This document shows positions 1-5,553 of a stretch of 5,553 bases of DNA, in pieces. Positions within the stretch are counted from its first letter, which is position 1, and each line of letters opens with the position of its first letter. The DNA is from Rhizobiaceae bacterium (GTDB lineage Bacteria > Pseudomonadota > Alphaproteobacteria > Rhizobiales > Rhizobiaceae). A program made the translations under genes and the position numbers. The stretch spans positions 1-5,553 of the forward strand of contig JACMIV010000013.1 in NCBI GenBank assembly GCA_014380965.1. Reading direction: 5' to 3'. The notes under the pieces were generated by a model. The model ran no database searches. It saw only the letters and a list, made by a program, of their open reading frames with translations, and was not told the DNA's origin.

Positions 1-247
1 ACTGAAGGCGCATTGCTTCGGCGACGCTGCGCACCATCAGTGTCTTCGCGAGGCCGGGGACGCCGACGAGGAGCGCGTGGCCGCCGGCGAGGATCGCGAT
101 GACGGTCTGCTCGACGACGCTCTCTTGCCCGAAGATCACCCGACCGACCGAGGCCTTCACCTTCGCGATGTCGGCGAGGGCGGCCTCGGCCAGCGCAACG
201 ATCTGAGCGCTGTCGAGACTGGGATCGGTCTGCGTGTGGATCGTCAT
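1..247 (-). CDS. MoxR-family AAA+ ATPase, N-terminal 82 residues (partial, runs off left edge)
   Basis: This is the N-terminal fragment of a MoxR-type AAA+ ATPase, a chaperone-like ATPase usually encoded with DUF58 (von Willebrand factor A-like) and membrane proteins and thought to help mature or activate protein complexes. Reading the minus strand from the ATG at 247 gives 82 residues before the window ends. The family hallmark VIFGQE lies at residues 37-42, then AGGHALLVGVPGLAKT at residues 54-69. The last eight residues of that are the Walker A loop, with Ala before the Lys-Thr, as is typical of MoxR proteins. The Walker B, sensor and lid regions would lie beyond the left edge. No other ATG, GTG or TTG is evident in frame just upstream, so this start is favoured, although its ribosome binding site is weak. 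The gene is divergent from the DUF1285 operon, with about 232 bp between the two starts. The family assignment is firm; the exact cellular client cannot be read here. Confidence 0.93.
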   Translation of the reverse strand, partial: MTIHTQTDPSLDSAQIVALAEAALADIAKVKASVGRVIFGQESVVEQTVIAILAGGHALLVGVPGLAKTLMVRSVAEAMRLQ

Positions 248-479
248 CGCTGATACTTTCGGTCGTTCGGGAGGTGGCGTCCGGCGGGACGCAGCCTTGG
301 GGTCGACGCGCTGCCAATGACGTCGGTTGCGCAGGTCACCATGAAATCTGCTGGATGCCATCCTGGCAAGCGGCGCGAACGCAACTATTTCGTGACGGCG
401 AAGGCAGGCCAAAATAAGACCTCGTGATCGACAGGCGCGAGCCGCTTCGCCGCCGCTTGGGAGATGGCGCGGGGTAGCA

Positions 480-1085
480 GTGCCAAGCCGAACGAGGAGA
501 AACGCGATCGCCGGACAAGCCGACAATCCTTCGCCCAGCCTAGAGGCTCTCATCGCCCGCGCCGAGCGCGCCGGGCGCGGGGCGCCGCCGGTCGAACGCT
601 GGAACCCGGATTTCTGCGGTGACATCGAGATGGTGATCCGCGCCGACGGCTCCTGGACATATCTCGGCACGCCCATCGGACGGCCCGCACTGGTGCGGCT
701 CTTCTCATCGGTGCTGCGCAAGGACGATGACGGGCGAACCTATCTCGTGACCCCTGCCGAGCGTCTCGGCATCACGGTCGAGGACGCGCCTTTCCTCGCC
801 GTCGAGATGAGCCGCGACGAAGGCGAAGTGGGGCCAGTGCTGACCTTTCGAACGAATGTCGGCGACGTCGTCGCAGCGGGGCCGGACCATCCTCTGCGCT
901 TCGCGACCGACTACGGTTTCGCGCCGTATCTTCGGGTGCGCGGGCGGCTTGAGGCCAAGCTCACGCGGGCGCTCGCATTCGATCTTGCCGACTTCGTGGA
1001 GACGGACGGTGAGGGGGCCTTCGTGCGGTCGGGCGGTGCAAGGTTCGATCTGCCAACGGGCGCGGTGGACGGAACGGCTTCATGA
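480..1085 (+). CDS. DUF1285 family protein
   Basis: This 201-residue soluble protein matches DUF1285, a family of about 180-200 residues common in Alphaproteobacteria whose biochemical role is unknown. Recognisable family stretches are PPVERWNPDFCGDIEM (residues 36-51), the following region ending in YLGTPIGRPALVRLF (61-75), and YLVTPAERLGITVEDAPF (88-105). I see no signal peptide or membrane segment. The start is a GTG. The frame is open back to a stop at 393, but no ATG, GTG or TTG occurs between that stop and 480, so GTG 480 is the first usable codon and gives the normal family length. Its Shine-Dalgarno sequence is poor (a GGGAG-like run lies too far upstream at about 459). The stop at 1083-1085 is 7 bp before the Nudix gene, so the two are almost certainly co-transcribed. 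The pairing with CoA pyrophosphatase and CCA transferase recurs in rhizobial genomes as I recall them and may hint at a nucleotide-related role, but that is inference. Confidence 0.92.
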   Translation: MPSRTRRNAIAGQADNPSPSLEALIARAERAGRGAPPVERWNPDFCGDIEMVIRADGSWTYLGTPIGRPALVRLFSSVLRKDDDGRTYLVTPAERLGITVEDAPFLAVEMSRDEGEVGPVLTFRTNVGDVVAAGPDHPLRFATDYGFAPYLRVRGRLEAKLTRALAFDLADFVETDGEGAFVRSGGARFDLPTGAVDGTAS

Positions 1086-1092
1086 GCGGCGC

Positions 1093-1710
1093 ATGACCTT
1101 CCTCTCGGCCGGCGATTTCCGCGCCCGCGTCCTCGCCCATCCCGGCTCGGATCTCGACCACGACCTCGGCGATCACGTCCTCAATCCCGATCTCGACCAA
1201 CTCGTCGAGCGGGCTGGCGCACGCGAGGCCGCGGTGCTCGTGCCGATCGTCGACCGAGGCATGGATGCCGGCGTGATCCTGACGACGCGCGCTGGCCATC
1301 TTCGCAGCCATTCCGGCCAGGTCGCCTTTCCCGGCGGATCGATCGATCCCTCCGACGCCTCGCCGGAGGATGCGGCCCTTCGCGAAAGCTTCGAGGAAAT
1401 CGGCCTCGACCGGCGTTTCGTCGAGACGATCGGGCGTTTGCCGCGTTATCGCACGACCACGGGCTTCCGCATCACGCCGGTCCTCGCCATCGTCCGTCCG
1501 GGTTTCTTCCTCATGCCGCATCCGGACGAGGTGGCCGACGTCTTCGAGGTTCCGCTCTCGTTTCTCATGAATGCTGCCAACCACACGCGGGAAAGCCGGG
1601 TCTGGCAGGGTCACGAGCGCCATTACTACGTGATGCCCTTCGGCAAGCGTCACATCTGGGGCGTGACGGCGGGCATCATCCGCACGCTCTACGAAAGGCT
1701 CTACGCATGA
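1093..1710 (+). CDS. CoA pyrophosphatase (NudL-like Nudix hydrolase)
   Basis: This 205-residue Nudix hydrolase probably splits coenzyme A or its oxidised/acyl derivatives into 3',5'-ADP and 4'-phosphopantetheine, using divalent metal ions. The CoA-pyrophosphatase signature that precedes the Nudix box is present at residues 63-82: LTTR, then LRSH, ending in GQVAFPGG. The Nudix helix RESFEEIGL follows at 97-105, with the metal-binding Glu pair at 101-102. The loop between them carries DPSD instead of the canonical Glu, which is normal for this subfamily. The frame is open upstream to 856, but that part lies inside the DUF1285 gene. The ATG at 1093 gives the normal family length and follows the DUF1285 stop by 7 bp, so it was chosen. 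The ATG at 1082 is in another frame and hits a stop after four codons. The stop overlaps the next gene's start (ATGA), which implies translational coupling to cca. Substrate preference is inferred from the family. Confidence 0.93.
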   Translation: MTFLSAGDFRARVLAHPGSDLDHDLGDHVLNPDLDQLVERAGAREAAVLVPIVDRGMDAGVILTTRAGHLRSHSGQVAFPGGSIDPSDASPEDAALRESFEEIGLDRRFVETIGRLPRYRTTTGFRITPVLAIVRPGFFLMPHPDEVADVFEVPLSFLMNAANHTRESRVWQGHERHYYVMPFGKRHIWGVTAGIIRTLYERLYA

Positions 1711-2990
1711 CGGCGACTGCCACGATTAAAGCCGGCTGGCTGGCCGATCCGGCCCTCCAGCAGCTTCTCGCCACACTTTCCGCGAATGGAGAGGAGGCAA
1801 GGATTGTCGGCGGCGCGATCCGCAACACGCTGCTCCAGCGAGACGTTGCCGACATCGACGTCGCTACGACCTGCCTGCCGGAAGCGACGATGGCGCGCTG
1901 TTCGGCCGCAGGCTTCAAGACGATCCCGACGGGCATCGACCACGGCACGGTCACCGTCGCCGCGCCGGCGGACAGCCGCGGACGTACCTATGAAGTGACG
2001 ACGCTCCGCCGCGACATCGAGACCAACGGGCGACACGCCCGCGTCCTCTTCGGCCGCGACTGGACGGCGGACGCCGAGCGGCGCGACTTCACGATCAACG
2101 CGCTCTTTTGCGATGCCGACGGAACGGTGGTCGATCTCGTAGGGGGTCTTCCCGATCTCGAGACGCGGACGCTTCGCTTCATCGGCGGCGCCGAGCGGCG
2201 GATCGAGGAGGACTACCTGCGCATCCTGCGGTTCTTCCGCTTCTTCGCCTGGTACGGCGAGGGGCGGCCGGATGGCGAGGGCCTGCGCGCTGCGACGCGG
2301 CTGAAAGGCGGTCTCCAGCATCTCTCCGCCGAGCGGGTCTGGTCGGAACTGCGCAAGCTGCTCGCGGCGCCGGACCCGTCGCGTGCGCTGCTCTGGATGC
2401 GCCAGACCGGCGTCCTCTCGGCGATCCTGCCGGAAAGCGAGCGCTGGGGGATCGACGGGATCCACGGCCTGATCACCGCCGAACGGCTGGAGGGCTGGCC
2501 AGCCGACGCCATGCTCCGTCTTTCCGCCATCGTGCCTCCGGATGCCGCTCGCGTCACCGAGTTGTCGAAACGCCTTCGGTTGTCGAATCTCGATCGCGAC
2601 CGCCTCCTCGCCTTCGCCCGTGCCGAGCCGTTGAAGGCGACAGACGGCGAAGCCGAGGCGCGCCGCAAGATGTACTTCGAGGATCGGGGCGGCCTAGTCG
2701 ACCGGCTGAAGCTGATGACAGCGGCAGCGGGCGCGCGCGGCCACGATGAGGCAGCCATGACGGAGCGCGCTGCGCTGTCGCGTCTCCTCCGACTCGCGAC
2801 ACGCTTCGCGCCGCCGGAATTTCCGCTTTCGGGAGAGGATCTGCGCGCCGCCGGCATGACGGCGGGGCCGGAGATGGGGGCGGCGCTGCTGGCAGCCAAG
2901 CGCCTTTGGGTGGAAAGCGGCTTCGTGATCGGGCGCGATCGGCTTTTGGAAAAGGTGGTGTCGCCCGCTGGATCGTCGCCGCCCCTCTGA
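1707..2990 (+). CDS. cca: CCA tRNA nucleotidyltransferase (class II)
   Basis: This 427-residue enzyme adds or repairs the 3'-terminal CCA of tRNAs from CTP and ATP without a nucleic acid template. The class II polymerase-beta-like head is complete. VGGAIRN lies at residues 34-40; the metal-binding Asp pair DID is at 49-51; VTTLRRD at 97-103 and GRHARV at 108-113 follow. ERRDF at 124-128 leads into FTINAL, and EEDYLRILRFFRF at 167-179 belongs to the nucleotide-selecting neck. The helical tRNA-binding body fills the remaining C-terminal half. I see no HD phosphohydrolase motif, so this is the short form without the extra domain. The Asn in GGAIRN replaces the more usual Asp, a change I recall as ordinary in rhizobial members. 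The start ATG overlaps the Nudix stop by four bases and gives full family length. It is the last gene of the operon. I see no sign that it is an A-only or CC-only enzyme, but sequence alone cannot exclude that. Confidence 0.95.
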   Translation: MTATATIKAGWLADPALQQLLATLSANGEEARIVGGAIRNTLLQRDVADIDVATTCLPEATMARCSAAGFKTIPTGIDHGTVTVAAPADSRGRTYEVTTLRRDIETNGRHARVLFGRDWTADAERRDFTINALFCDADGTVVDLVGGLPDLETRTLRFIGGAERRIEEDYLRILRFFRFFAWYGEGRPDGEGLRAATRLKGGLQHLSAERVWSELRKLLAAPDPSRALLWMRQTGVLSAILPESERWGIDGIHGLITAERLEGWPADAMLRLSAIVPPDAARVTELSKRLRLSNLDRDRLLAFARAEPLKATDGEAEARRKMYFEDRGGLVDRLKLMTAAAGARGHDEAAMTERAALSRLLRLATRFAPPEFPLSGEDLRAAGMTAGPEMGAALLAAKRLWVESGFVIGRDRLLEKVVSPAGSSPPL

Positions 2991-3013
2991 CCTTATTCCG
3001 CGTCTATCAAGCC

Positions 3014-3044
3014 ACAAAAAAAAGCGGGCCTTGTGAGCCCGCTT
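3014..3044 (-). terminator. Rho-independent terminator for the minus-strand hemF/DUF1059 side
   Basis: A perfect 8-bp GC-rich stem pairs AAGCGGGC (3022-3029) with GCCCGCTT (3037-3044) around a 7-base loop. On the plus strand the hairpin is preceded by a run of eight A's (3016-3023). Read on the minus strand, the hairpin is therefore followed by a U-tract, the classical intrinsic terminator layout, starting about 25 bp after the DUF1059 stop. In the plus direction only two T's follow the stem, so it would be a weak terminator for cca, though the hairpin lies between convergent genes and could act both ways. Confidence 0.85.
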
Positions 3045-3069
3045 CGTCATTCGCTCATCCCGATGACGG

Positions 3070-3246
3070 TCAGTGCGCAAGCTCGGTCGTCCGCTCGCGG
3101 AACGTATCCATCATCCAAGGCGTGATCCGCTCGACACCGAGCTGACGCGCCTGCATCACTGCCCTGCGAATCACCTCTACTTCGCTTTCCGCCCGGATCA
3201 CGCGCTCGCAACCCGGGATCACTCCCGCACAATTCAGTTCATACAT
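3070..3246 (-). CDS. DUF1059 family small protein
   Basis: This 58-residue protein matches DUF1059, a family of small proteins (roughly 55-60 residues) of unknown function. Visible family features are an N-terminal strand with two cysteines, CAGVIPGC at residues 6-13, followed by an acidic/helical part (AESEVEVIRRAV, 19-30) and the end motif ITPWMMDTFRERT (41-53). The frame is open upstream and could be read as a 98-residue protein from 3366. The ATG at 3246 is preferred because a GGAGG sits 7 bases before it and because it gives the family's normal N-terminus. A GTG directly before this ATG (3249) is possible but lies too close to the GGAGG. There is no signal peptide or membrane segment. 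It lies on the same strand as hemF, about 190 bp downstream, and is followed by a strong terminator. The paired cysteines could bind metal or be redox active, but this is not demonstrated. Confidence 0.88.
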   Translation of the reverse strand: MYELNCAGVIPGCERVIRAESEVEVIRRAVMQARQLGVERITPWMMDTFRERTTELAH

Positions 3247-3253
3247 CACGTTC

Positions 3254-3258
3254 CCTCC
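3254..3258 (-). promoter_or_regulatory. Ribosome binding site (GGAGG) fixing the DUF1059 start
   Basis: On the minus strand a GGAGG core, within GGGAGGG, lies 7 bases before the ATG at 3246. It is the best Shine-Dalgarno match noticed in the window and rules against the longer upstream reading of the frame. Confidence 0.8.
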
Positions 3259-3287
3259 CGTGGAGCGTTGCACATCGCAAATTCGGT

Positions 3288-3312
3288 AAAGCCTAAAAAT
3301 CGCTAAGGTTCC
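3288..3312 (-). promoter_or_regulatory. Candidate promoter of the DUF1059 gene (EcfG-like or sigma-70-like)
   Basis: On the minus strand GGAAC (3308-3312) is followed after 16 bases by CTTT (3288-3291). This resembles the alphaproteobacterial general-stress EcfG promoter, GGAAC-N16/17-CGTT, with one mismatch in the -10 element. An overlapping housekeeping reading is also possible: TTGAAG followed after 17 bases by an AT-rich ATTTTT. Either would give a leader of about 30-40 bases before the ATG at 3246. The evidence is a short motif match only. Confidence 0.25.
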
Positions 3313-3435
3313 AGGCTCTTCAAGAAATGAATGCGGTCGCGGGAAGGAATATGATCCTCTCGACATATCGGGTCGTCACATAGCGTGAATAGGCCCAAGA
3401 AGTTTATTTAATGCGAGGAGTCAGAAAGCCTGACG

Positions 3436-4350
3436 TCACGGCCATTTCACGACGGGAGGCATGGAGGAAAGTATCGAGGCGACGTTGCCGCCTGTCTTCA
3501 GTCCGAACAGCGTTCCACGATCGTAGAGGAGGTTGTATTCGACGTAGCGCCCGCGGCGAACGAGTTGCTCGTCGCGGTCCGCCTCGGTGTAGGGAAGCCC
3601 CATGTTCTGCCGGACGAGGTGGGGGTAGACGACGAGGAACGCCTTGCCGACATCGCGCGTGAAGGCGAAATCGGCCTCGAAGCCGCCCTTCTCTTCCGGC
3701 GAATGCAGCCAATCGTAGAAGATGCCGCCCACGCCCCGAATTTCACCCCGATGCGGCAGGGAGAAGTACTCGTCGCACCACGCCTTATATTTCTCATGAT
3801 CTGCCACTGCGCCGTGGCGGTCGCAGACGAACTTCATCGCCTTGTGGAAGGCCATCGTGTCCGGGTCTTCCTGCGTCCGCCGCCGGTCAAGCGTCGGAGT
3901 TAGATCGGCGCCGCCGCCGAACCACTGCCGTGTCGTAACCACCATGCGCGTGTTCATGTGCACGGCTGGAACATGCGGGTTGCGCATGTGGGCGATCAGC
4001 GAGATACCCGAGGCCCAGAAGCGGGGGTCCTCGCCAGCACCCGGGATCTGCTTGCGAAACTCGGGCGAGAACTCGCCGTGAACGGTCGAGGTGTGCACGC
4101 CGACCTTCTCGAAGACGCCGCCGTGCATCATCGACATGACGCCTCCGCCGCCATCGCCGTCGCGCGACCAAGGAGTGCGTACGAAACGACCCGCCGGGTG
4201 CTCAGCACCGTCGCGTCCGGCAGCCTCGTCCTCGACCGCCTCGAAAGCGGCGCAGAGTCGATCTCGCAGAGCCTCGAACCAGGTCCGGGCCGCCTCCTTC
4301 TTGGCGTCGATGTCTTCAGGCAACCCTTCGGGCAGTTCAGGCCGTTCCAT
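3436..4350 (-). CDS. hemF: Oxygen-dependent coproporphyrinogen III oxidase
   Basis: This 304-residue cytosolic enzyme uses O2 to decarboxylate two propionate side chains of coproporphyrinogen III, giving protoporphyrinogen IX in haem synthesis. The protein is complete. It shows [11 protein letters not shown] (121-131), with conserved histidines; FGGGADLTP (144-152); and the family signature at 189-213, which begins KAWC, contains PHRGEIRG and ends GGIFYD. The end [16 protein letters not shown] (265-280) is also characteristic. Length is normal for bacterial HemF. The ATG at 4350 follows a GGGAGA run by about 8-9 bases on the minus strand, a good ribosome binding site. I saw no clear FNR-type box upstream. 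The gene is divergent from the 84-residue hypothetical gene and lies upstream of DUF1059 on the same strand. No strong terminator separates hemF from DUF1059, so partial co-transcription is possible. Dependence on O2 implies a mainly aerobic lifestyle, unless hemN is also present elsewhere. Confidence 0.97.
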   Translation of the reverse strand: MERPELPEGLPEDIDAKKEAARTWFEALRDRLCAAFEAVEDEAAGRDGAEHPAGRFVRTPWSRDGDGGGGVMSMMHGGVFEKVGVHTSTVHGEFSPEFRKQIPGAGEDPRFWASGISLIAHMRNPHVPAVHMNTRMVVTTRQWFGGGADLTPTLDRRRTQEDPDTMAFHKAMKFVCDRHGAVADHEKYKAWCDEYFSLPHRGEIRGVGGIFYDWLHSPEEKGGFEADFAFTRDVGKAFLVVYPHLVRQNMGLPYTEADRDEQLVRRGRYVEYNLLYDRGTLFGLKTGGNVASILSSMPPVVKWP

Positions 4351-4585
4351 CTCGTCTTCTCCCGGCCGGACAACTCCCGTCGTATGCGGCGGGGTCCCGG
4401 TCCGGACGGCGGCGCGAACGTCGCCATCCCGTTATCGTTCAAGCGCCTAACAGGAAGCCGTGATCGGTGGAAGGGCGCAAGGGCGTGCGCCGGACGGATC
4501 ATGGCCCCTGCCGATTCGCCAAAGGGCGACGTGCTCGCTATCTTCATATTCATTGCAGCGCGAAGACGAGACAGAGCGCCCGCCC

Positions 4586-4840
4586 ATGGAACGCTTCCCA
4601 CGCCCACCGCTGACGGGCCTTGCCCGCCAGCTTCAGGAAAACCGACGTCTCAGGGTCTCGGGAGCAGACAGCTTCATCCGCGAGACCTACACGCTCCCGC
4701 GCGCCGCTGCCCGCAGCACGGCGCGCGAGTGGTTCGACCGCTATCCGAAAGCGGCATACTGGACCGCGGTGGAGAGCTGGCGGATGCTCCCCGGCGACGA
4801 GGTGGAGTTCACGATGAGAAGGCTGCCGAGTGCGGATTGA
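4586..4840 (+). CDS. Conserved small hypothetical protein (84 residues)
   Basis: I do not recognise a named family. From memory, similar small proteins occur in rhizobial genomes, but no function is known to me. The product is small, soluble and rich in Arg. It has a proline-rich start (FPRPPLTGLARQLQ, residues 4-17), a central GADSFIRETYTLPR stretch (26-39), a helical AREWFDRYPKAAYW segment with aromatic residues (46-59), and an amphipathic end (EFTMRRLPSAD, 74-84). It has no signal peptide, membrane segment or cysteine. The frame is open upstream to a GTG at 4460. The ATG at 4586 is preferred because the upstream extension looks like low-quality non-coding translation, whereas the residues after 4586 look like a compact domain. 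The Shine-Dalgarno sequence is weak. It is divergent from hemF (about 235 bp apart) and convergent with the toxin gene, 46 bp away. A real gene is likely from its protein-like composition, but its role is unknown. Confidence 0.75.
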   Translation: MERFPRPPLTGLARQLQENRRLRVSGADSFIRETYTLPRAAARSTAREWFDRYPKAAYWTAVESWRMLPGDEVEFTMRRLPSAD

Positions 4841-4886
4841 GAGGCTGTGAAATCCTGACGCTTCTCATCGAGCCTCATCAGCGATG

Positions 4887-5318
4887 TCAGTCCGGTGCGG
4901 TGAAATCCAAAGGGTTGACGACCGTGACGCCGGCCGCTTCGAACGGTGCGACATCCCGCGTAGCAACAGCAAAACCCCGTGCCGCAGCCGTCGCCGCGAT
5001 GTAGCCGTCCGCTGCTGCAATGGCCCGTCCAGCGGTCTTTGCACGAGAACGAATGACCGCATATGCGCCGGCGGCAGTCTCGTCGAAGGGGAGGATACGA
5101 TCTCCAAAGAGGGCGCGGATCCGCCCGTGAAATGCTTTTTCAAGACCTGTCCTGCGAGTGCCGTCCGGCAGTGCCGCGACGCCGCACTGCAACTCGGCAA
5201 GGCTGATCGTCGTCAGGAAAAGCGTTTCCACGATCTGCTGATCGAGCCACGCTCTGACTGACGGATCGGCACTCGGCCGCAGGGGTTCCGACACGACGTT
5301 TGTGTCGAGAATGATCAT
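4887..5318 (-). CDS. PIN-domain toxin, FitB/VapC-like ribonuclease
   Basis: This 143-residue PIN-domain protein is the toxin of a type II toxin-antitoxin pair. Such toxins are Mg2+-dependent RNases that cut RNA, often tRNA or rRNA, when the antitoxin is lost. The acidic catalytic set is intact: Asp5 in ILDTNVVSE (residues 3-11), Glu42 in SLAELQ (39-44), Asp104 in AADGYIAA (102-109) and Asp122 in ATRDV (119-123). The C-terminal GVTVVNPLDF (130-139) is the FitB-type ending. Length is normal for the family. The start ATG at 5318 overlaps the antitoxin stop (ATGA at 5315-5318) and has no obvious ribosome binding site of its own, so translation is probably coupled to the antitoxin. The gene ends 46 bp from the convergent 84-residue gene. 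The RNA target cannot be inferred from the sequence. Confidence 0.93.
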   Translation of the reverse strand: MIILDTNVVSEPLRPSADPSVRAWLDQQIVETLFLTTISLAELQCGVAALPDGTRRTGLEKAFHGRIRALFGDRILPFDETAAGAYAVIRSRAKTAGRAIAAADGYIAATAAARGFAVATRDVAPFEAAGVTVVNPLDFTAPD

Positions 5319-5553
5319 TCGAAGCTGACCGTTTCTGCCAGAACGTCGTCCCGGTCGAGCACAACGTCTACCTCTCCGAACTCACGGGCCAAGGCAGCAA
5401 GTTCCGAGCCAAGCCTCACCCGCCCAGGTGAGCGCACCGCGATTTCAAGAATGTCGCGAATTTCGGCCTCCGTGCTCCGTCCATGACGAGAAGCTCGAAG
5501 TTTCAGCGCGTTGTGCGTTGCCTCAGGCAGGTTTCTGATCGTCACAGCAGGCA
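5315..5553 (-). CDS. FitA/VapB-like ribbon-helix-helix antitoxin (start probably just off right edge)
   Basis: This is the antitoxin partner of the downstream PIN toxin, expected to bind the pair's own promoter through an N-terminal ribbon-helix-helix fold and to block the toxin with its C-terminal tail. TIRNLPE forms the DNA-contacting strand. It is followed by two helices, ATHNALKLRASRHG and then STEAEIRDILEIAV, the FitA pattern. The C-terminal tail is acidic (DVVLDRDDVLAETVSFE) and fits the toxin-masking role. A GTG at 5545 would give 76 residues. However, the two codons before it read Pro-Ala, and the last two bases of the window complete a codon of form NTG. Together these predict a true start of Met-Pro-Ala-Val-Thr at 5554, one base past the edge, and a length of about 79 residues. 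The coordinates here therefore run to the window edge as a partial gene. The pair overlaps by four bases and is likely autoregulated from a promoter outside the window. Confidence 0.88.
   Translation of the reverse strand, partial: PAVTIRNLPEATHNALKLRASRHGRSTEAEIRDILEIAVRSPGRVRLGSELAALAREFGEVDVVLDRDDVLAETVSFE

Noticed and set aside
856..1092. N-terminal extension of the Nudix protein to 284 residues
   Set aside because: This part lies inside the DUF1285 coding sequence and reads as low-complexity Arg/Ser-rich translation. The ATG at 1093 gives the family's normal length.
1330..1410. Nudix box lacking the canonical first Glu
   Set aside because: The GG...DPSD form before RE..EE is normal for the CoA-pyrophosphatase subfamily and is not a degenerate site.
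961..1653. Long open frame on the minus strand opposite the Nudix gene
   Set aside because: It is antisense to a gene with clear CoA-pyrophosphatase motifs. Long antisense frames are common in GC-rich DNA, and the translation shows no recognisable domain.
1809..1827. VGGAIRN in place of the usual VGGAVRD in the CCA transferase
   Set aside because: The metal-binding Asp pair is intact and the Asn variant is, as I recall, ordinary in rhizobial homologues, so this is not a broken enzyme.
1701..2465. Long open frame on the minus strand opposite cca
   Set aside because: It is fully antisense to a well-supported cca gene. Its Arg/Asp-rich composition is typical of a shadow frame, and I found no motif in it.
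4474..4491. Hairpin GGCGCA / TGCGCC upstream of the 84-residue gene
   Set aside because: A 6-bp GC-rich stem is common in DNA of this composition, and there is no conserved loop, U-tract or riboswitch-like context.
4812..4870. Perfect 10-bp inverted repeat CGATGAGAAG / CTTCTCATCG with a 39-base spacer at the end of the 84-residue gene
   Set aside because: The long spacer and lack of a U-tract make it unlike a terminator, and one 10-bp match at this distance is expected by chance in a window of this size.
3958..5004. 348-codon open frame on the plus strand across hemF and the 84-residue gene
   Set aside because: It is antisense to hemF, then out of frame with the 84-residue gene, then antisense to the toxin. 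It has no coherent domain.

Overview
The window is GC-rich, densely coded and very probably from an alphaproteobacterium, most likely of the order Hyphomicrobiales (Rhizobiales). This rests on protein character and gene order: a DUF1285 / CoA-pyrophosphatase / CCA-transferase cluster divergent from a moxR gene, an O2-dependent hemF, and a small DUF1059 protein. No RNA gene, insertion sequence, CRISPR array or origin was seen. No gene-free stretch exceeds 300 bases. The largest gaps are about 232 bp (248-479), 189 bp (3247-3435) and 235 bp (4351-4585).

Layout. Positions 1-247 (minus) hold the N-terminus of a MoxR-type AAA+ ATPase that runs off the left edge. Facing away from it, positions 480-2990 (plus) form a compact three-gene operon: a DUF1285 protein, a NudL-like Nudix CoA pyrophosphatase and a CCA-adding tRNA nucleotidyltransferase. 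The first two genes are 7 bp apart and the last two overlap by ATGA. A strong hairpin with an oligo-A/oligo-U flank at 3014-3044 sits between this operon and the minus-strand genes and is oriented to terminate the minus-strand transcript. That minus-strand group is hemF (3436-4350) followed by a 58-residue DUF1059 protein (3070-3246) with a very good ribosome binding site. Divergent from hemF is an 84-residue hypothetical protein (4586-4840) that I recognise only as a rhizobial-type small protein of unknown role. The right edge (4887-5553, minus) carries a FitAB/VapBC toxin-antitoxin pair with an ATGA overlap. The antitoxin's probable true ATG lies across the window edge.

How the genes fit together. 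Most of the window is core housekeeping: tRNA 3'-end maturation, nucleotide/CoA clean-up and haem synthesis. The toxin-antitoxin pair is the only clearly accessory element. I did not find a convincing undescribed multi-gene system. The points most worth following up are the two small proteins of unknown function (DUF1059 and the 84-residue protein next to hemF), a possible stress-type promoter in front of DUF1059, and the corrected gene starts.
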